Counted from the first letter of the stretch, positions 9,436-18,629 are shown. The stretch is DNA of 64,000 bases from an uncultured Dehalococcoidia bacterium (GCA_951812625.1 CATOSP010000002.1:1094880-1158879), one strand, 5' to 3'. The notes: generated by a model from the sequence alone, not told the origin. Translations and numbers: made by a program.

Positions 9436-9463
9436 GGTCTATCCCCGCGAGTGCGGGGGCACC
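9436..9463. repeat. Single type I-E-like CRISPR repeat (28 bp)
   Basis: A 28-bp unit beginning GGTCTATCCCCGCGAG and ending GTGCGGGGGCACC. Its internal palindrome CCCCGC-GAGT-GCGGGG and terminal bases match the type I-E repeat consensus of many GC-rich bacteria. In the frame read through it from the IS5 fragment it encodes IPASAG, a peptide typical of mis-annotated CRISPR arrays. There is only one copy and no spacers or cas genes, so it is not an array. It lies exactly between two truncated mobile genes. Confidence 0.55.
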
Positions 9464-9934
9464 CCGCCGAAGTCTAAGCGGGGCCGGTCGGTAGAGTTTA
9501 CCGGCCAGGTTGTGGAGGTGCTGGGGGAATGCTGGGATGACGCCCTGGCTGTGGGCCGCCCGGTGGGCGCCGGGTCCCTGGTGTTCTGCGGACCCGGCGG
9601 GGGGCCGGTGAATCCGGACCGGCTCTCGAACTCCTTCCGGTGGGCGGCGCAGCGCGCGGGCCTGAAGGATTTCCCTTTCCATGACCTGCGCCACACCCAC
9701 GCGACGCTGCTCATGCGGGAGAACGTCCATCCCGGGATTGTGTCGGAGCGTCTTGGCCACAGCAGCATAGGCATAACCGTAAATCTCTACAGCCACGTGA
9801 TCCCCGGCATGCAGACGGCGGCGGCCGACAGTTTTACCCGGGGCTGGGAGGTGCGCGAGCGTCCGGTTTCTGGCCCGGTGGAGGTGGAAGAATCCGTAGG
9901 GTCTGCGGTCGCTGAGGGTAGTGGAGGGGCATGA
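9464..9934 (+). pseudogene. Tyrosine recombinase (phage-type integrase), C-terminal fragment
   Basis: The reading frame opens directly after the CRISPR-like repeat with PPKSKRGRSVEF and continues to the stop at 9934. The catalytic box is clear: FPFHDLRHTHATLLMRENV (Arg and His), RLGHSSIGITVNLYSHV (second His and Tyr nucleophile). The first catalytic Arg region and the N-terminal arm- and core-binding domains are missing. It sits just before a broken tRNA-Lys, where an integrase would be expected. Confidence 0.85.
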
Positions 9935-10112
9935 ACGGCCTTTTGGGGCCCGGTTGTTTCCGCCCTTAAACGCGTGGAGGGGAGTGGAGGGCCAAAACCC
10001 GGTTTTGGGCCGTTTTCAGGTCGACTGAACGGCCAAATGAACCGCTAAATCTAAAATCAGGAGAGGTAAAGGGGGAGACAGACCGCGATTCTGTAGCTAA
10101 AATACACTTAGT
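9935..10112. other. Spacer with short direct repeats
   Basis: No gene. The motif gctgagggtagtggaggg at the integrase end (about 9911) recurs at about 10168 and in a decayed form at about 10230, on both sides of the tRNA fragment. These could be relics of integrase arm sites or of tandem duplication; too short to decide. Confidence 0.35.
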
Positions 10113-10151
10113 GGCCCGCTAGCTCAACTGGCAGAGCAACGGACTCTTAAT
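10113..10151 (+). pseudogene. 5' half of tRNA-Lys(CUU), truncated at the anticodon arm
   Basis: GGCCCGC acceptor strand, TA, D-arm GCTC-AACTGGCA-GAGC, then anticodon stem ACGGA and loop CTCTTAA with anticodon CTT. The 3' anticodon strand should read TCCGT, but the match stops after the first T and is followed by unrelated sequence. The T-arm and acceptor 3' strand are absent, so this is not a functional tRNA. The break point is where tyrosine integrases commonly recombine. Confidence 0.75.
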
Positions 10152-10192
10152 GTTTAGGAAGTAAATGCGCTGAGGGTAGTGGAGGGTCAGGA

Positions 10193-10224
10193 AGGCCGTC
10201 CCACGTCTGGGACGGCCTCTTTTT
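10193..10224 (+). terminator. Rho-independent terminator-like hairpin
   Basis: AGGCCGTCCCA, loop CGTC, TGGGACGGCCT: an 11-bp perfect stem followed by CTTTTT. It would end transcription coming from the integrase/tRNA side. Confidence 0.7.
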
Positions 10225-10321
10225 GTGTGCGCTGAAGGGAGTGGACGGTATCCGGGGTCCGGGTCCCCGGGGCCGTTCAGCGTAGAGTGAACGGCTTTTT
10301 GAACGGCCAAGCGGATGTCCA

Positions 10322-11244
10322 GTGGAGGAGGGACTGGAGGAGGTGCTGCGGCGCCACAACCCGCCCAACCCGTACCGGAAGGTGGACGAGAAGGTCGAAG
10401 CTCACCTGATAGCCTTGGCCTGCAGCCCGGCGCCAGAGGGTCACGATCACTGGACGCTGCGGGCCCTGGCTGGCAGGGCGGTGGAGTTGGAACTGGTTAC
10501 GTCTTTGTCCCATGAGAGCGTGCGCCGGCATCTCAAAAAAGCACCCTCAAGCCGTGGCAGAGGAAGCAGTGGTGCATTCCCGAGGTGAGCGCTGACTTCG
10601 TGGCCCACATGGAGGATGTGCTGGACCTCTACGCCGAACCCTATGATCCCCATAGGCCGGTGGTCTGCTTCGACGAGACCTCCACCCAGTTGCTGGCCGA
10701 TGCCCGTCCGCCCATTCCGGCAAAGCCGGGGCGTCCGAGGCGGGAGGACTACGAGTACGTAAGGGGAGGCACCCGCAACCTGTTTCTGACCTGTGAGCCC
10801 CTGGCCGGCTGGCGCCATGTGGAGATAACGGAGCGGCGCACCAAGGTGGACTTCGCCCGGCAGATGCGCTGGCTGGCGGAGGAGGCCTACCCCGAGGCCG
10901 AGGTGATTCGGGTGGTCTTGGACAATCTGAACACCCATCGCAAGGCGTCGTTGTACGAGGCGTTTCCGGCGGAGGAGGCCCGGCGCATCGCCCGGAAGCT
11001 GGAATTTCACCACACGCCCAAGCATGGCAGTTGGCTGAATATGGCAGAGATCGAGTTCAGCGTCATATCCCGCTGCTGCCTCGGGCAGAGGCACCCGGAC
11101 GAGGACAGTCTCTGCCGGGAGGTACATGCTCTGGAGCTGGAACGCAATGAGGCCCAGGCGATCATCAACTGGCGCTTCACCACCCAGGACGCCAGGACCA
11201 AACTCCATCGCCTCTATCCCCCTATTCCCAGCTTGACTGAGTAC
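10322..11244 (+). mobile_element. IS630-family element, copy b, 5'-truncated
   Basis: Sequence matching copy c starts abruptly at about 10322 (copy c position about 12466), so the left end and first ~70 codons of the transposase are lost. The right end is complete: ...GACTGAGTAC followed by the TA target dinucleotide at 11245-11246. About 923 bp remain. Confidence 0.85.
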
Positions 11245-11247
11245 TAG
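10322..11247 (+). pseudogene. IS630 transposase, N-terminally truncated (copy b)
   Basis: The orfA remnant (10322-10588) retains the part before the frameshift. orfB (10585-11247) is a full catalytic domain with VCFDETSTQLL, VVLDNLNTH and HTPKHGSWLNMAEIEFSV. The slip site at 10535-10540 is six A followed by G instead of seven A. Loss of the N-terminal HTH domain makes it inactive. The stop codon extends past the element's right end into the TA/flank. Confidence 0.85.
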
Positions 11248-11325
11248 TCGGCTCCAAATAACCCAGGATGAGATATTCGCTTTTCAAAATAGGGGACGTA
11301 ATCGCTGGACAACAACACATTGACA

Positions 11326-12019
11326 ACCTGGAAACACGGGCCCCGGATTCGTCCGCGAATCCGGCCAGCCCGGCTGTGTTGTTGTGAGAATCGGACGGTG
11401 CCGGTTGGTGCGTCCTTCACTTGGCCCTGTCCTATGCCCTCTCGGCCAGGATGGTCAGGGATTCGTAGGATAGCTTGTACAGCGCCGCGAGGTGATACAG
11501 GGTAGAGCGCGATGGTACGTATACTGCGTTCTCCCACCGCCAGACAGAATTGAACGATACCTCCAACTCGTCCGCAACCGCCGCCAGGCTCAACCCGTTG
11601 GCCAGCCGCGCCGCCTTCAGTACCTCGGACAGGGAGCCGCAGTCCTGGCCGGCAGTCGACTCTCTCGGCCGTGTGAGTTCGTCCATGCGGTCTCTGGGCA
11701 TCGTAATTTGTAGAGTGCCGATCCTGAGAATCACGTCGGACCCATCAACCTGCATGCTCACATGGTCGCTCGCGGTGACCCAAAAAAGCTGCCTGGACTT
11801 CATGAAGGACCTCCTTAATATGCCGGGTCAGGGTTCGCAGATGTTCCCTGCCCGGTCCGTTGCGATTGGCCCCCCTTGCTGCGGCGAGGGCCGGAGGCCG
11901 GTGGAAGGTTCGAGCCTTCAGGCCCGCCGCGCCCGCGGGCAAGGAGGGCGCGGCAGTTTGGTAGACGCTGGGTGGATTCAAGAGCAATCGGTCAAGATCG
12001 TTGAGTCATACAGTTTCTC
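11326..12019. repeat. Long inverted repeat, copy 1 (about 690 bp)
   Basis: This stretch is repeated in opposite orientation at about 22467-23154 with a few percent divergence. It contains the complete XRE regulator gene plus ~110 bp downstream and ~215 bp upstream. Homology begins at ACCTGGAAACACGGGCC and ends near GAGTCATACAGTTTCTC. No terminal inverted repeats or transposase belong to it, so it looks like a duplicated segment rather than an element. Confidence 0.85.
11432..11803 (-). CDS. XRE-family HTH regulator, copy 1
   Basis: 123-residue DNA-binding protein. The C-terminal ~65 residues form a Cro/C1-type HTH (LSEVLKAARLANGLSLAAVADELEV, then SFNSVWRWENAVYVPSRSTL). The N-terminal ~55 residues look like a small beta domain (SMQVDGSDVILRIGTLQITM). 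An AAGGAGG ribosome site lies 6-8 bases before the ATG. It differs from the second copy at 22677-23048 by only two residues (D/G and E/Q). Possibly an antitoxin or element-borne repressor; no toxin gene is adjacent. Confidence 0.85.
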   Translation of the reverse strand: MKSRQLFWVTASDHVSMQVDGSDVILRIGTLQITMPRDRMDELTRPRESTAGQDCGSLSEVLKAARLANGLSLAAVADELEVSFNSVWRWENAVYVPSRSTLYHLAALYKLSYESLTILAERA

Positions 12020-12173
12020 CCGAATAGCTGATATTCGGCACCCGTGGTCTGAACTTGCCCTGGGTAGCAGGGGTTGATAAAACCGGCACCCACTTCTTGC
12101 CGAGTCTCAATGTGCCCACCCCTTGTACCGGTAGTTGGACGCGTCAATCATTAAAGGGGACCCGTTGTCACTA
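12020..12173. other. Spacer between inverted repeat copy 1 and IS630 copy c
   Basis: About 150 bp without a recognisable gene or repeat. Confidence 0.4.
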
Positions 12174-13391
12174 GTATTCAGTCCAACTTGTTTTGGCAGA
12201 TGTTACGCGGAGTGAGCCGGGATGCTACTGTCGGGGGAGTTGGGTTGTGAGGGTGTGTCATCCATGGTTCAGGAGAAGTTCGGGGTCCGGCTGAGCGCTG
12301 CGGAAAAGGGACGGCTCAGGAAGATGATCAGAGCGGGGAGGAACTCGGCTCAGGCCATCACCCGGGCGCGCATACTTCTCAAGACCGACGAGGGTTGGAG
12401 CGCTTCTCAGGTGGCATCGGCCCTGGACGTGTCGGAGCGGACCGTGTTCCGCGCCAGGCGGCGGTACGTGGAGGAGGGACTGGAGGAGGTGCTGCGGCGC
12501 CACAACTCGCCCAACCCGTACCGGAAGGTGGACGAGCGGGTCGAAGCCCACCTGATAGCTCTGGCCTGCAGTCCGGCCCCCGAGGGCCATGATCACTGGA
12601 CGCTCCGCGCCCTGGCTGGCAGGGCGGTGGAGTTGGGGCTGGTGGAATCCTTGTCCCACGAGACGGTGCGGCTGCACCTGAAAAAAACACCCTCAAGCCG
12701 TGGCGGAAGCAGCAGTGGTGTATCCCCAGGGCAGGCGGGGAGTTCGTGGCGGCCATGGAGAACGTGCTGGACCTCTACGCTGAGCCTTACGATCCCCGGA
12801 GGCCGGTGGTCTGCTTCGACGAGACCTCCACCCAACTGCTCGCGGAAACCAGGGCTCCCCTGCCGGCCGGGCCCGGACGTCCCAGGCGCGAGGACTACGA
12901 ATACGTGCGGGCCGGCACCCGCAATCTGTTCCTGACCTGCGAGCCCCGGCGGGGCTGGCGCCATGTGGAGATAACCCAGCGGCGCACCATGCAGGAATTC
13001 GCTCATCAGATGCGCTGGCTGGTGGACGAGGCCTACCCGGACGTTCCGGTGATCCGCCTGGTATTGGACAATCTGAACACTCACCGGATGGCGTCGCTGT
13101 ACGAGACCTTCCCGGCCCCGGAGGCGCGGCGCATCGCCAAGCGGCTGGAGTTCCATCACACGCCCAGGCACGGGAGTTGGCTGAACATGGCAGAGATCGA
13201 GTTCAGCGTGCTGGCCCGGGTCTGCCTGCGCGGACGCAACGCCGACGGGGAGAGCCTGGAAACTGCCGTGGACGCCTGCGTGTCAGAGCGCAACACTACG
13301 GCATCCGCCATTAACTGGCGTTTCACCGCCAAGGACGCCCGAACGAAGCTCCGTCGCCTCTACCCCTGCCATTCTTGATTTGACTGAATAC
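12174..13391 (+). mobile_element. IS630-family element, copy c (1218 bp, complete)
   Basis: Terminal inverted repeats GTATTCAGTCCAACTTG (left) and the complement of GTATTCAGTCAAATCAAG (right), flanked by TA at 12172-12173 and 13392-13393. The transposase frames appear undamaged, so this is the best candidate for an active copy. Confidence 0.9.
12264..13378 (+). CDS. IS630 transposase with -1 programmed frameshift (copy c)
   Basis: The first frame starts at ATG 12264 (MVQEKFGVRLSAAEKGRL) and gives the HTH domains (SASQVASALDVSERTVFRARRRY). A run of seven A at 12681-12687 lies where the second frame (-1 offset) takes over. The second frame carries the DDE residues: VCFDETSTQLL, LVLDNLNTH, HTPRHGSWLNMAEIEFSVL. 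The frame pair and slip site match copies a and d. The catalytic frame ends at 13378, shortly before the right inverted repeat. Confidence 0.9.
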
Positions 13392-13559
13392 TAGACGCCG
13401 ACGGTTGACGCACGTAGTAGTGGGTGACAGTATCTTGTTCAAGACCACCGACGGTGCCAGACATCGTTGGTAGCAACCTCCATCAAAGACAAGCGGCCAC
13501 CTTTAAGAGTCCGAATGGACACTTAACTGGAAATCAGGAAGGCCCAGCGGTATTGGGTA

Positions 13560-13770
13560 ATGTCGGAAGGAATTCCCTTCGACTCGCGCGGTTATGTGTC
13601 GGAGGTGGGGAACAAGTTGGGCCGGCCGCTTTGCTGAACTCGTGAAGGGCGAAATCAAGTTCGAGAAGCACACCTGCCAGCAGGTCTTTACAAGCCTCAA
13701 GGATTTTGGGCAGGCTAATTCCGACTACTCGGATTACCTGGAAACCAGGTATTCCCCGAGAGTGGGTTAA
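13560..13770 (+). pseudogene. Remnant of a small hypothetical gene, frameshifted
   Basis: Reads MSEGIPFDSRGYVSEVGNKL from the ATG at 13560 until about codon 25 and then stops. The +1-shifted frame continues at once with FAELVKGEIKFEKHTCQQVF and on to a TAA at 13768-13770. The two parts together look like one ~70-residue protein with a one-base indel near 13633. I do not recognise the family. It lies directly upstream of two apparently intact genes in the same orientation. Confidence 0.5.
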
Positions 13771-13813
13771 CGGACAGAAGCTCTCAAAGTCCTCGGATCA
13801 TGGAGGGAGGTCA

Positions 13814-14194
13814 ATGGCCCAAGAGTTGATGGAGCTAATCGCCAGTGCCCCGTGGCGGGAGGCGGTGACGTATCGGGAGACCTGGCCCCACGAATATGTC
13901 CTGGTCGAGACGGACAACCAGTGGGACCTCCTCGCCGCCGTCTGCCAGCGGTTTCGGACCGGGGAGGGCGTGGCGTGCCGGTTCTTCGCCATGAACACCA
14001 GCTACCTGTTCCTGGGCGAGTACAAGTACTGGCTGATGACCCACTGGGACGACATCGAGCCCTACGGCAACTACGTCATCAACCGGGCCCGCCTTTACCG
14101 GGACAGGCGGGACTTTGTAATTCAGCCCGGAGATACCGGCAAACCCGAAGATTACCCAGAGAACCCCGCCTACCAGCCTGCACATGAGAGATAG
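13814..14194 (+). CDS. Conserved hypothetical protein upstream of DUF262 gene
   Basis: 126-residue soluble protein of a family I know only as 'hypothetical', rich in aromatic residues: APWREAVTYRETWPHEYVLV, FRTGEGVACRFFAMNTSYLF, GEYKYWLMTHWDDIE and RARLYRDRRDFVIQPGDTGK. The start ATG at 13814 has GGAGGG just upstream. It ends five bases before the DUF262 gene, so the two form a short operon and it may be a partner or modulator of that predicted nuclease. Confidence 0.7.
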   Translation: MAQELMELIASAPWREAVTYRETWPHEYVLVETDNQWDLLAAVCQRFRTGEGVACRFFAMNTSYLFLGEYKYWLMTHWDDIEPYGNYVINRARLYRDRRDFVIQPGDTGKPEDYPENPAYQPAHER

Positions 14195-14199
14195 CAATT

Positions 14200-16290
14200 A
14201 TGCAAGCCATAAACAATCCGTTCGTAGCTTTGGTCAATGGGACCAAGCAGTTCATAATCCCAGCCTTTCAACGAGACTACAGCTGGACGACCGAACAGTG
14301 CCAGCAGATGTGGGACGACATTGTCCGCGCCGGCAGCACCGATGGCGACCACTTCATAGGATCATTCGTATACGTGGCGGGGAATACAGCAGCCGTATTC
14401 AGCAGTTGGTTGGTGGTGGACGGACAGCAGCGTCTGACCACCTTGACTCTCCTTTTGATTGCGCTTCGCGACTATATCCGGGAAACTGGATGGGCCGGAC
14501 AGGAACCGACTTCGGCTCAGATTGACGCCTATTTTCTTACCAATGAGCACGAGTCGGGTGACAGGAGATACAAAGTCGCTCTGAGACGGCACGATGACGC
14601 AACGCTGAAGGCTCTAGTCGATGGCAAAGACCCATCAGAAGTAGAGAACAGATCGGAACTGGTTGTCGATGCCTACCGGTTTTTCAGAAGGCAGCTGAGT
14701 CGCCCCGAAGCTGACCCTGGGCTGATTTATCGGGGCGTAGGGCGCCTGAACATAGTTGACGTTACCTTGCATCGCCGCATAGATGACCCTCAACGAGTTT
14801 TCGAAAGTCTGAACTCAACGGGGGTTGACCTCACCCAGAGCGACCTTATTCGCAACTACCTGCTTATGGGGCTCCCGGAACCCGAACAGACCCGAATGTA
14901 TGATGACTACTGGAGCAAAGTCGAGACAGTTTTCCGGGAGGTAGGGAGCTCCCAGGATACTTTCCTGCGGGACTACATTACTCTCAGACAGGGGACAACT
15001 ACACAAGCCCGAGCAGACCGCATCTACGCGGAATTCAGGGAATTTTGGCAACCTTCAGAAGCGCAAGTCCTGGCCGATTTATTGGAAGACCTTGTCCGAT
15101 TCTCGCGCTACTTCGTATCTTTCCTACAGCCGGACCGTATTCAATTTAAGAAACTTGCGACTGCGATGAGGCAGGTCCGAAGCCTGGGGTCGGCTCATGC
15201 GATGCTTGTCATGCGCTTCTACGACCTTTACGACGAGCAAGCGCTCACACACGACGAGTTCGTTCGGGCGTTGGACCTAATCTCCAGTTTCCTAGTCCGT
15301 CGTTCGGTACTGGGCTGGCAGACTCGAAACTACTGGGCGGTCTTTGCCCGGATAGCTCACTCGATAACCAACGAAGACCCGTTGGGAAGTTTTCAAGTTG
15401 CCCTGGCAAGGCAGAATTACAGGTTTCCGCCCGACGCCGATTTTGTATCGGCACTGCAAGTGGGCGACCTGTTCAAGCTTCGTATTTGTTGGCATGTTCT
15501 CTCCCAGCTTGAGAATGCGGGGCAAAACGAACCGAGTCCGGTGAGCGAGTACACGATCGAGCACATCATGCCGCAGAGCATTGATGACGTTGCAGAGTGG
15601 CAGGATATGTTGGGCGAAGATTGGGAGGAAGTTCATCAGACTTGGCTGCACAGATTGGGCAATCTTACCCTCACCGGCTACAACAGCACCTATTCCAACA
15701 GGCCATTCGAGGAAAAGAAAGCAGTGACGGGAGGGTTCAATCAGAGCGCAGTGCGCCTTAACGAGTTTGTGCGGCAAAAGGACGAGTGGACCTCTCTCGA
15801 AATGGAAGAAAGGGGCAAAGCCTTGGCACAACGAGCACTCGACATTTGGCCCCACCACAACGCCGACGAAAGACTCGTAGTCGCGGAGGAGATTCGAGAG
15901 TTACGTACACGGTCTGCCGCGAGAAAAGCAGACAGCATAAATATGGATGGTTCATCTTCACTCATCCTTTATGGGATTCGCGATGCCATACGCGAACTGG
16001 GCGAAGCTATCGAGATTGTCGAAGGGAATTCGCTGTGCTTCTACGATGCCCAATCCGCTGGCTTTTTCGCAGAGACGCTACCGATGTCAGGCTATGTAAG
16101 AATTCTCTTGCCCATTGACTTTGAGGAAATAGACGATCCTGAAGGAGTGGCGAAAGACGTCACTGCCTGGAAGTTTCTGCCAAACGTGACTCACCGAGAC
16201 TGTGGCGTGTTTATTGATATCGGGAGCCAGCAGTCGATTCCCAAAGCAGTCGCAATGGTGCGCCAAGCATTTAACGTGGTGTCGGAATAG
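14200..16290 (+). CDS. DUF262/DUF1524 (GmrSD-like) predicted restriction protein
   Basis: Single-chain relative of the GmrSD type IV restriction system, which cuts modified phage DNA. The N-terminal DUF262 part (GmrS-like) has the diagnostic FIIPAFQRDYSW and VVDGQQRLTTLTLL motifs (residues ~18-90), thought to bind and hydrolyse NTP. The C-terminal DUF1524 part (GmrD-like) has the HNH-type YTIEHIMPQSID and HRLGNLTLTGYN (around residues 450-510). A ~170-residue extension follows (SSLILYGIRDAIRELGEAIE...). 696 residues is normal for fused forms. Appears intact although surrounded by IS debris. Confidence 0.9.
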   Translation: MQAINNPFVALVNGTKQFIIPAFQRDYSWTTEQCQQMWDDIVRAGSTDGDHFIGSFVYVAGNTAAVFSSWLVVDGQQRLTTLTLLLIALRDYIRETGWAGQEPTSAQIDAYFLTNEHESGDRRYKVALRRHDDATLKALVDGKDPSEVENRSELVVDAYRFFRRQLSRPEADPGLIYRGVGRLNIVDVTLHRRIDDPQRVFESLNSTGVDLTQSDLIRNYLLMGLPEPEQTRMYDDYWSKVETVFREVGSSQDTFLRDYITLRQGTTTQARADRIYAEFREFWQPSEAQVLADLLEDLVRFSRYFVSFLQPDRIQFKKLATAMRQVRSLGSAHAMLVMRFYDLYDEQALTHDEFVRALDLISSFLVRRSVLGWQTRNYWAVFARIAHSITNEDPLGSFQVALARQNYRFPPDADFVSALQVGDLFKLRICWHVLSQLENAGQNEPSPVSEYTIEHIMPQSIDDVAEWQDMLGEDWEEVHQTWLHRLGNLTLTGYNSTYSNRPFEEKKAVTGGFNQSAVRLNEFVRQKDEWTSLEMEERGKALAQRALDIWPHHNADERLVVAEEIRELRTRSAARKADSINMDGSSSLILYGIRDAIRELGEAIEIVEGNSLCFYDAQSAGFFAETLPMSGYVRILLPIDFEEIDDPEGVAKDVTAWKFLPNVTHRDCGVFIDIGSQQSIPKAVAMVRQAFNVVSE

Positions 16291-16580
16291 TAGCGAGTTT
16301 GAGCTTACACCTACGCAGTGTGAGGCGAAACGCCGCAGACCCCCGGCAAGGATACTCATTCAGGAGCGCTCCCGCGAGGCAGTTACTGGACCGTTTCCAG
16401 GTGAGGGAACAGACCATTTAACTACTCAAAATTCGCCCCACCCACAGTGCAGCGTCCGTAGAACTTGCTCGCCACTTCTGGAGGAGAATGGGGCGGGTTG
16501 GCCCCTGTCCGTTTCCTGACTAAGCCAGTGAACTTCTGGGCCGTCCGATAAGGACAACCTCGAAGAAAAAGGAGACTACT
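16291..16580. other. Intergenic region without recognised gene
   Basis: About 290 bp. Only an AAAGGAG ribosome site at its right edge (before the split gene at 16581) is clear. No promoter, repeat or RNA gene could be identified with confidence. Confidence 0.4.
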
Positions 16581-16673
16581 ATGTCACGCCGAATTATGCT
16601 GAACACTAATAGCAAACAGGGGTTGGTCCTTGAAGAAACCCTTGCCGACAATGAGAAGCAATTGCAGGAATTA

Positions 16674-17760
16674 CTGACGAGTGAATGAGTTAGTAAACAT
16701 GACCTGCTTCCCTGATACAGGAGCGCAGCACCTCGGGCTTGCTCAGCAACCTCCCCGCTGCCGCCCGGAACTCCCGCCCCAACTGTTCCAGGCCGGCACA
16801 GACCAGGTTCTTCAATTCCACCCGTTTCAGGTAACGCCAGACCCCCTCGTCAGGGTTCAACTCCGGGGCGTAGCCGGGCAACTGTTCCAGTTGGATGCGC
16901 CGGGCTGCGCCCCGAGCCAGCCATTCCTTCACCGCCCGGCTGCGATGGACGGGCGCCCCGTCCCAGATCACCAGCAAACTGCCCTCTATCTCCTCCAGCA
17001 ACTGCTCCAGAAAGCTGATTATGTCCGCCCCCTTGTAGGAGTGGCCCTGCGCCGCCAGGTAGAGTTCTCCGGTCATGCTGACGGCGCCGATGGCGCTCAG
17101 GCGCTCGCGGCTCAACTTGCGGCGGATTACCGGGGTCCGGCCCACCGGCGCCCAGGTGCGCAGCAGGGAAGGGAGCAGGTAAAAGCCCGATTCGTCAGCC
17201 CACAGGATGGTTCTGCCTTCAGCCAGGGCCTTTTTTCAGTTCCGGGAAGCGCCGGTCCCGCCAGTCCCTGATGGCGTCCTCGTTCCGTTGGGAGGCCCTC
17301 AGGGCTGGCTTTTGCAGGCTGAAGCCGCATTGCTTGAGCAATCTACCCACCTGGGTAGGGTGATGGGAGACACCGAATTCCTGCCGGATCGCTTGAGCAA
17401 TCCGTGCCCTGGTCCAGATCTCCCCGGAAAACCCGAAGCTACCGGGCCCCCGCTGCAGCAACTCCGGGAGTTGGGCCAGTTGGTCGTCCTGCAGTTTGCG
17501 TGGTCCTCCCGGAGGCTTGCGCCGCCGCAGGGCTTGGGAGCCTTCCTGCCGGGCCAGGGCCGCCCACCGGCTCACTGCCCCGCGGGAACCCCCCAGGGCC
17601 TCGGCCACCTCGATTTGTTTCCAACCCTTCTGCAGCAGTTCCCAAGCCCGGAGCCGGCGGGCTTCCATCCATCCCCTTGAGTGCTCAGCCCTCTCCTTAT
17701 TCATGTGGACGATTATCCCACAGGCCCGCTCCAATGTTTACTTATTCATTCACTCGTCAG
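16674..17760 (-). mobile_element. IS630-family element of a second type (1087 bp)
   Basis: The inverted repeats begin CTGACGAGTGAATGA at both ends and continue imperfectly to AGTAAACAT. They are flanked by duplicated TA (16672-16673 and 17761-17762). The element is unrelated at the ends to copies a-d and sits inside a host reading frame. Confidence 0.9.
16690..17704 (-). pseudogene. IS630-type transposase, broken at an A-run
   Basis: The upstream frame (from about 17704, MNKERAEHSRGW) encodes the HTH domains (GWKQIEVAEALGGSRGAVSR; FGVSHHPTQVGRLLKQCGF) and stops at 17219. The downstream frame encodes the DDE domain: GRTILWADESGFYLLPSLL, SLLVIWDGAPVHRS and LPGYAPELNPDEGVWRYLK. The second frame is +1 relative to the first, and the switch falls at six A (coding strand, about 17231-17236). 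Five A would give a continuous ELKKALAEGRT, so a one-base insertion is the simplest explanation; a programmed shift cannot be excluded. Confidence 0.8.
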
Positions 17761-17973
17761 TAATCCAGAGACAACCTCAGTTCATGTCCAAATGGGGTTT
17801 TTGAACAAGCCGCCAAAACCCACCCTACCTTCGCCGACGCAATTGCTCTGGTCAGACGACACATCTTGGCACAGCAGGAAACTTTTTCGCCCTCCAGGTC
17901 CGGGCTTGAACTGGTCAAACTCCCGCGCGGGACATACCGTAGGATGCTCGACACCCTCGCTTACGCCGCCTGA

Positions 17974-18233
17974 ATGTACAAAGTCGAGCAAAAGTGCGGG
18001 AGGGCTGAAATTCCGGGTACACCTCAGTTGCCTTGCCCCCGCGTGGCCGAGACCTGCCTGTTCTGCTCGGGCACGAGTTTCATAGCTAACGAGTTGACGC
18101 GGAAGCCTGCGAGGCTCCGGAACGGGCCTCCGAATTCTGACCAGACCTAGCCCAGGCGACCAGACCCCGCTAAAACCGCCCCAAATTCCAAGTGTGTATA
18201 ATGGTGGCCTCACACATCAGCCCAGGAGGACGC
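17974..18233. other. Spacer upstream of the PPC gene
   Basis: A 58-codon frame (17975-18151, MYKVEQKCGRAEIPGTPQ...) starts directly at the stop of the split gene and has a CLFC pair, but it is not recognisable and may be chance. The ribosome site AGGAGG of the following gene lies at its right edge. Confidence 0.35.
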
Positions 18234-18629
18234 ATGGCTATAAAAAACTGGGACACCACGACATCCCGCGTCGTATACCGCCGCTTGGAAGCGGGAGAAT
18301 CCCTTATTGAAGGCCTCGAATCCTTGGCTCTCTCAGAAGGCATTCGCGAAGCCGCCGTAATCTCCTGCATAGGAAGCCTGCGCCAGTTAAAACGCCGCAA
18401 TCTTTGCAACCTCGAAAGGGACCATGAGAGGGAAACAATCGACGAAATTCTTGAGTTGGTAAGTGCTGAGGGTTACATTCAACCTGTGGAGGACGGTGGA
18501 ATATACGTTCATATACACATCGCCGCCGCCCGGCCTTCAGGCGAAATTGTCGGCGGCCACTGTGAAGACGCTACATGCTTCACCGGAGCATACGCATATC
18601 TCCAGGTCATAGAAGATACGAAGAGCTGA
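18234..18629 (+). CDS. PPC-domain (DUF296) protein
   Basis: 131 residues forming a single PPC domain, the fold shared by plant AT-hook proteins and many small bacterial proteins of unknown role. Hallmarks: RLEAGESLIEGLESLALSEG near the N terminus, AAVISCIGSL, and the C-terminal VHIHIAAARPSGEIVGGH with the conserved metal-binding-type His cluster. The ATG at 18234 has AGGAGG six bases upstream; earlier starts do not. Stand-alone; neighbours are IS fragments. Confidence 0.85.
   Translation: MAIKNWDTTTSRVVYRRLEAGESLIEGLESLALSEGIREAAVISCIGSLRQLKRRNLCNLERDHERETIDEILELVSAEGYIQPVEDGGIYVHIHIAAARPSGEIVGGHCEDATCFTGAYAYLQVIEDTKS

Larger units (their letters stand above)
16581..17973 (+). pseudogene. 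Host gene split by an IS630-type element
   Basis: The ATG at 16581 opens a frame (MSRRIMLNTNSKQGLVLEET, then LADNEKQLQEL) that enters the IS at 16672. With the 1087-bp element and one TA removed, the frame continues IQRQPQFMSKWGF to a TGA near 17800. The +1 frame then carries on as FEQAAKTHPTFADAIALVRR, HILAQQETFSPSRSGLELVK, LPRGTYRRMLDTLAYAA to a TGA at 17971-17973. The original gene therefore probably encoded ~100 residues and also has a one-base deletion. It is unrecognised; the N terminus resembles starts of small proteins that precede nuclease-like domains. Confidence 0.6.

Noticed and set aside
9436..9463. A functional CRISPR array
   Set aside because: Only one repeat copy, no spacers, no cas genes in the window.
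16690..17704. Programmed frameshift in the second IS630 type, like copies a-d
   Set aside because: The offset is +1, not -1, and deleting one A restores a continuous frame, so a mutation is more likely.
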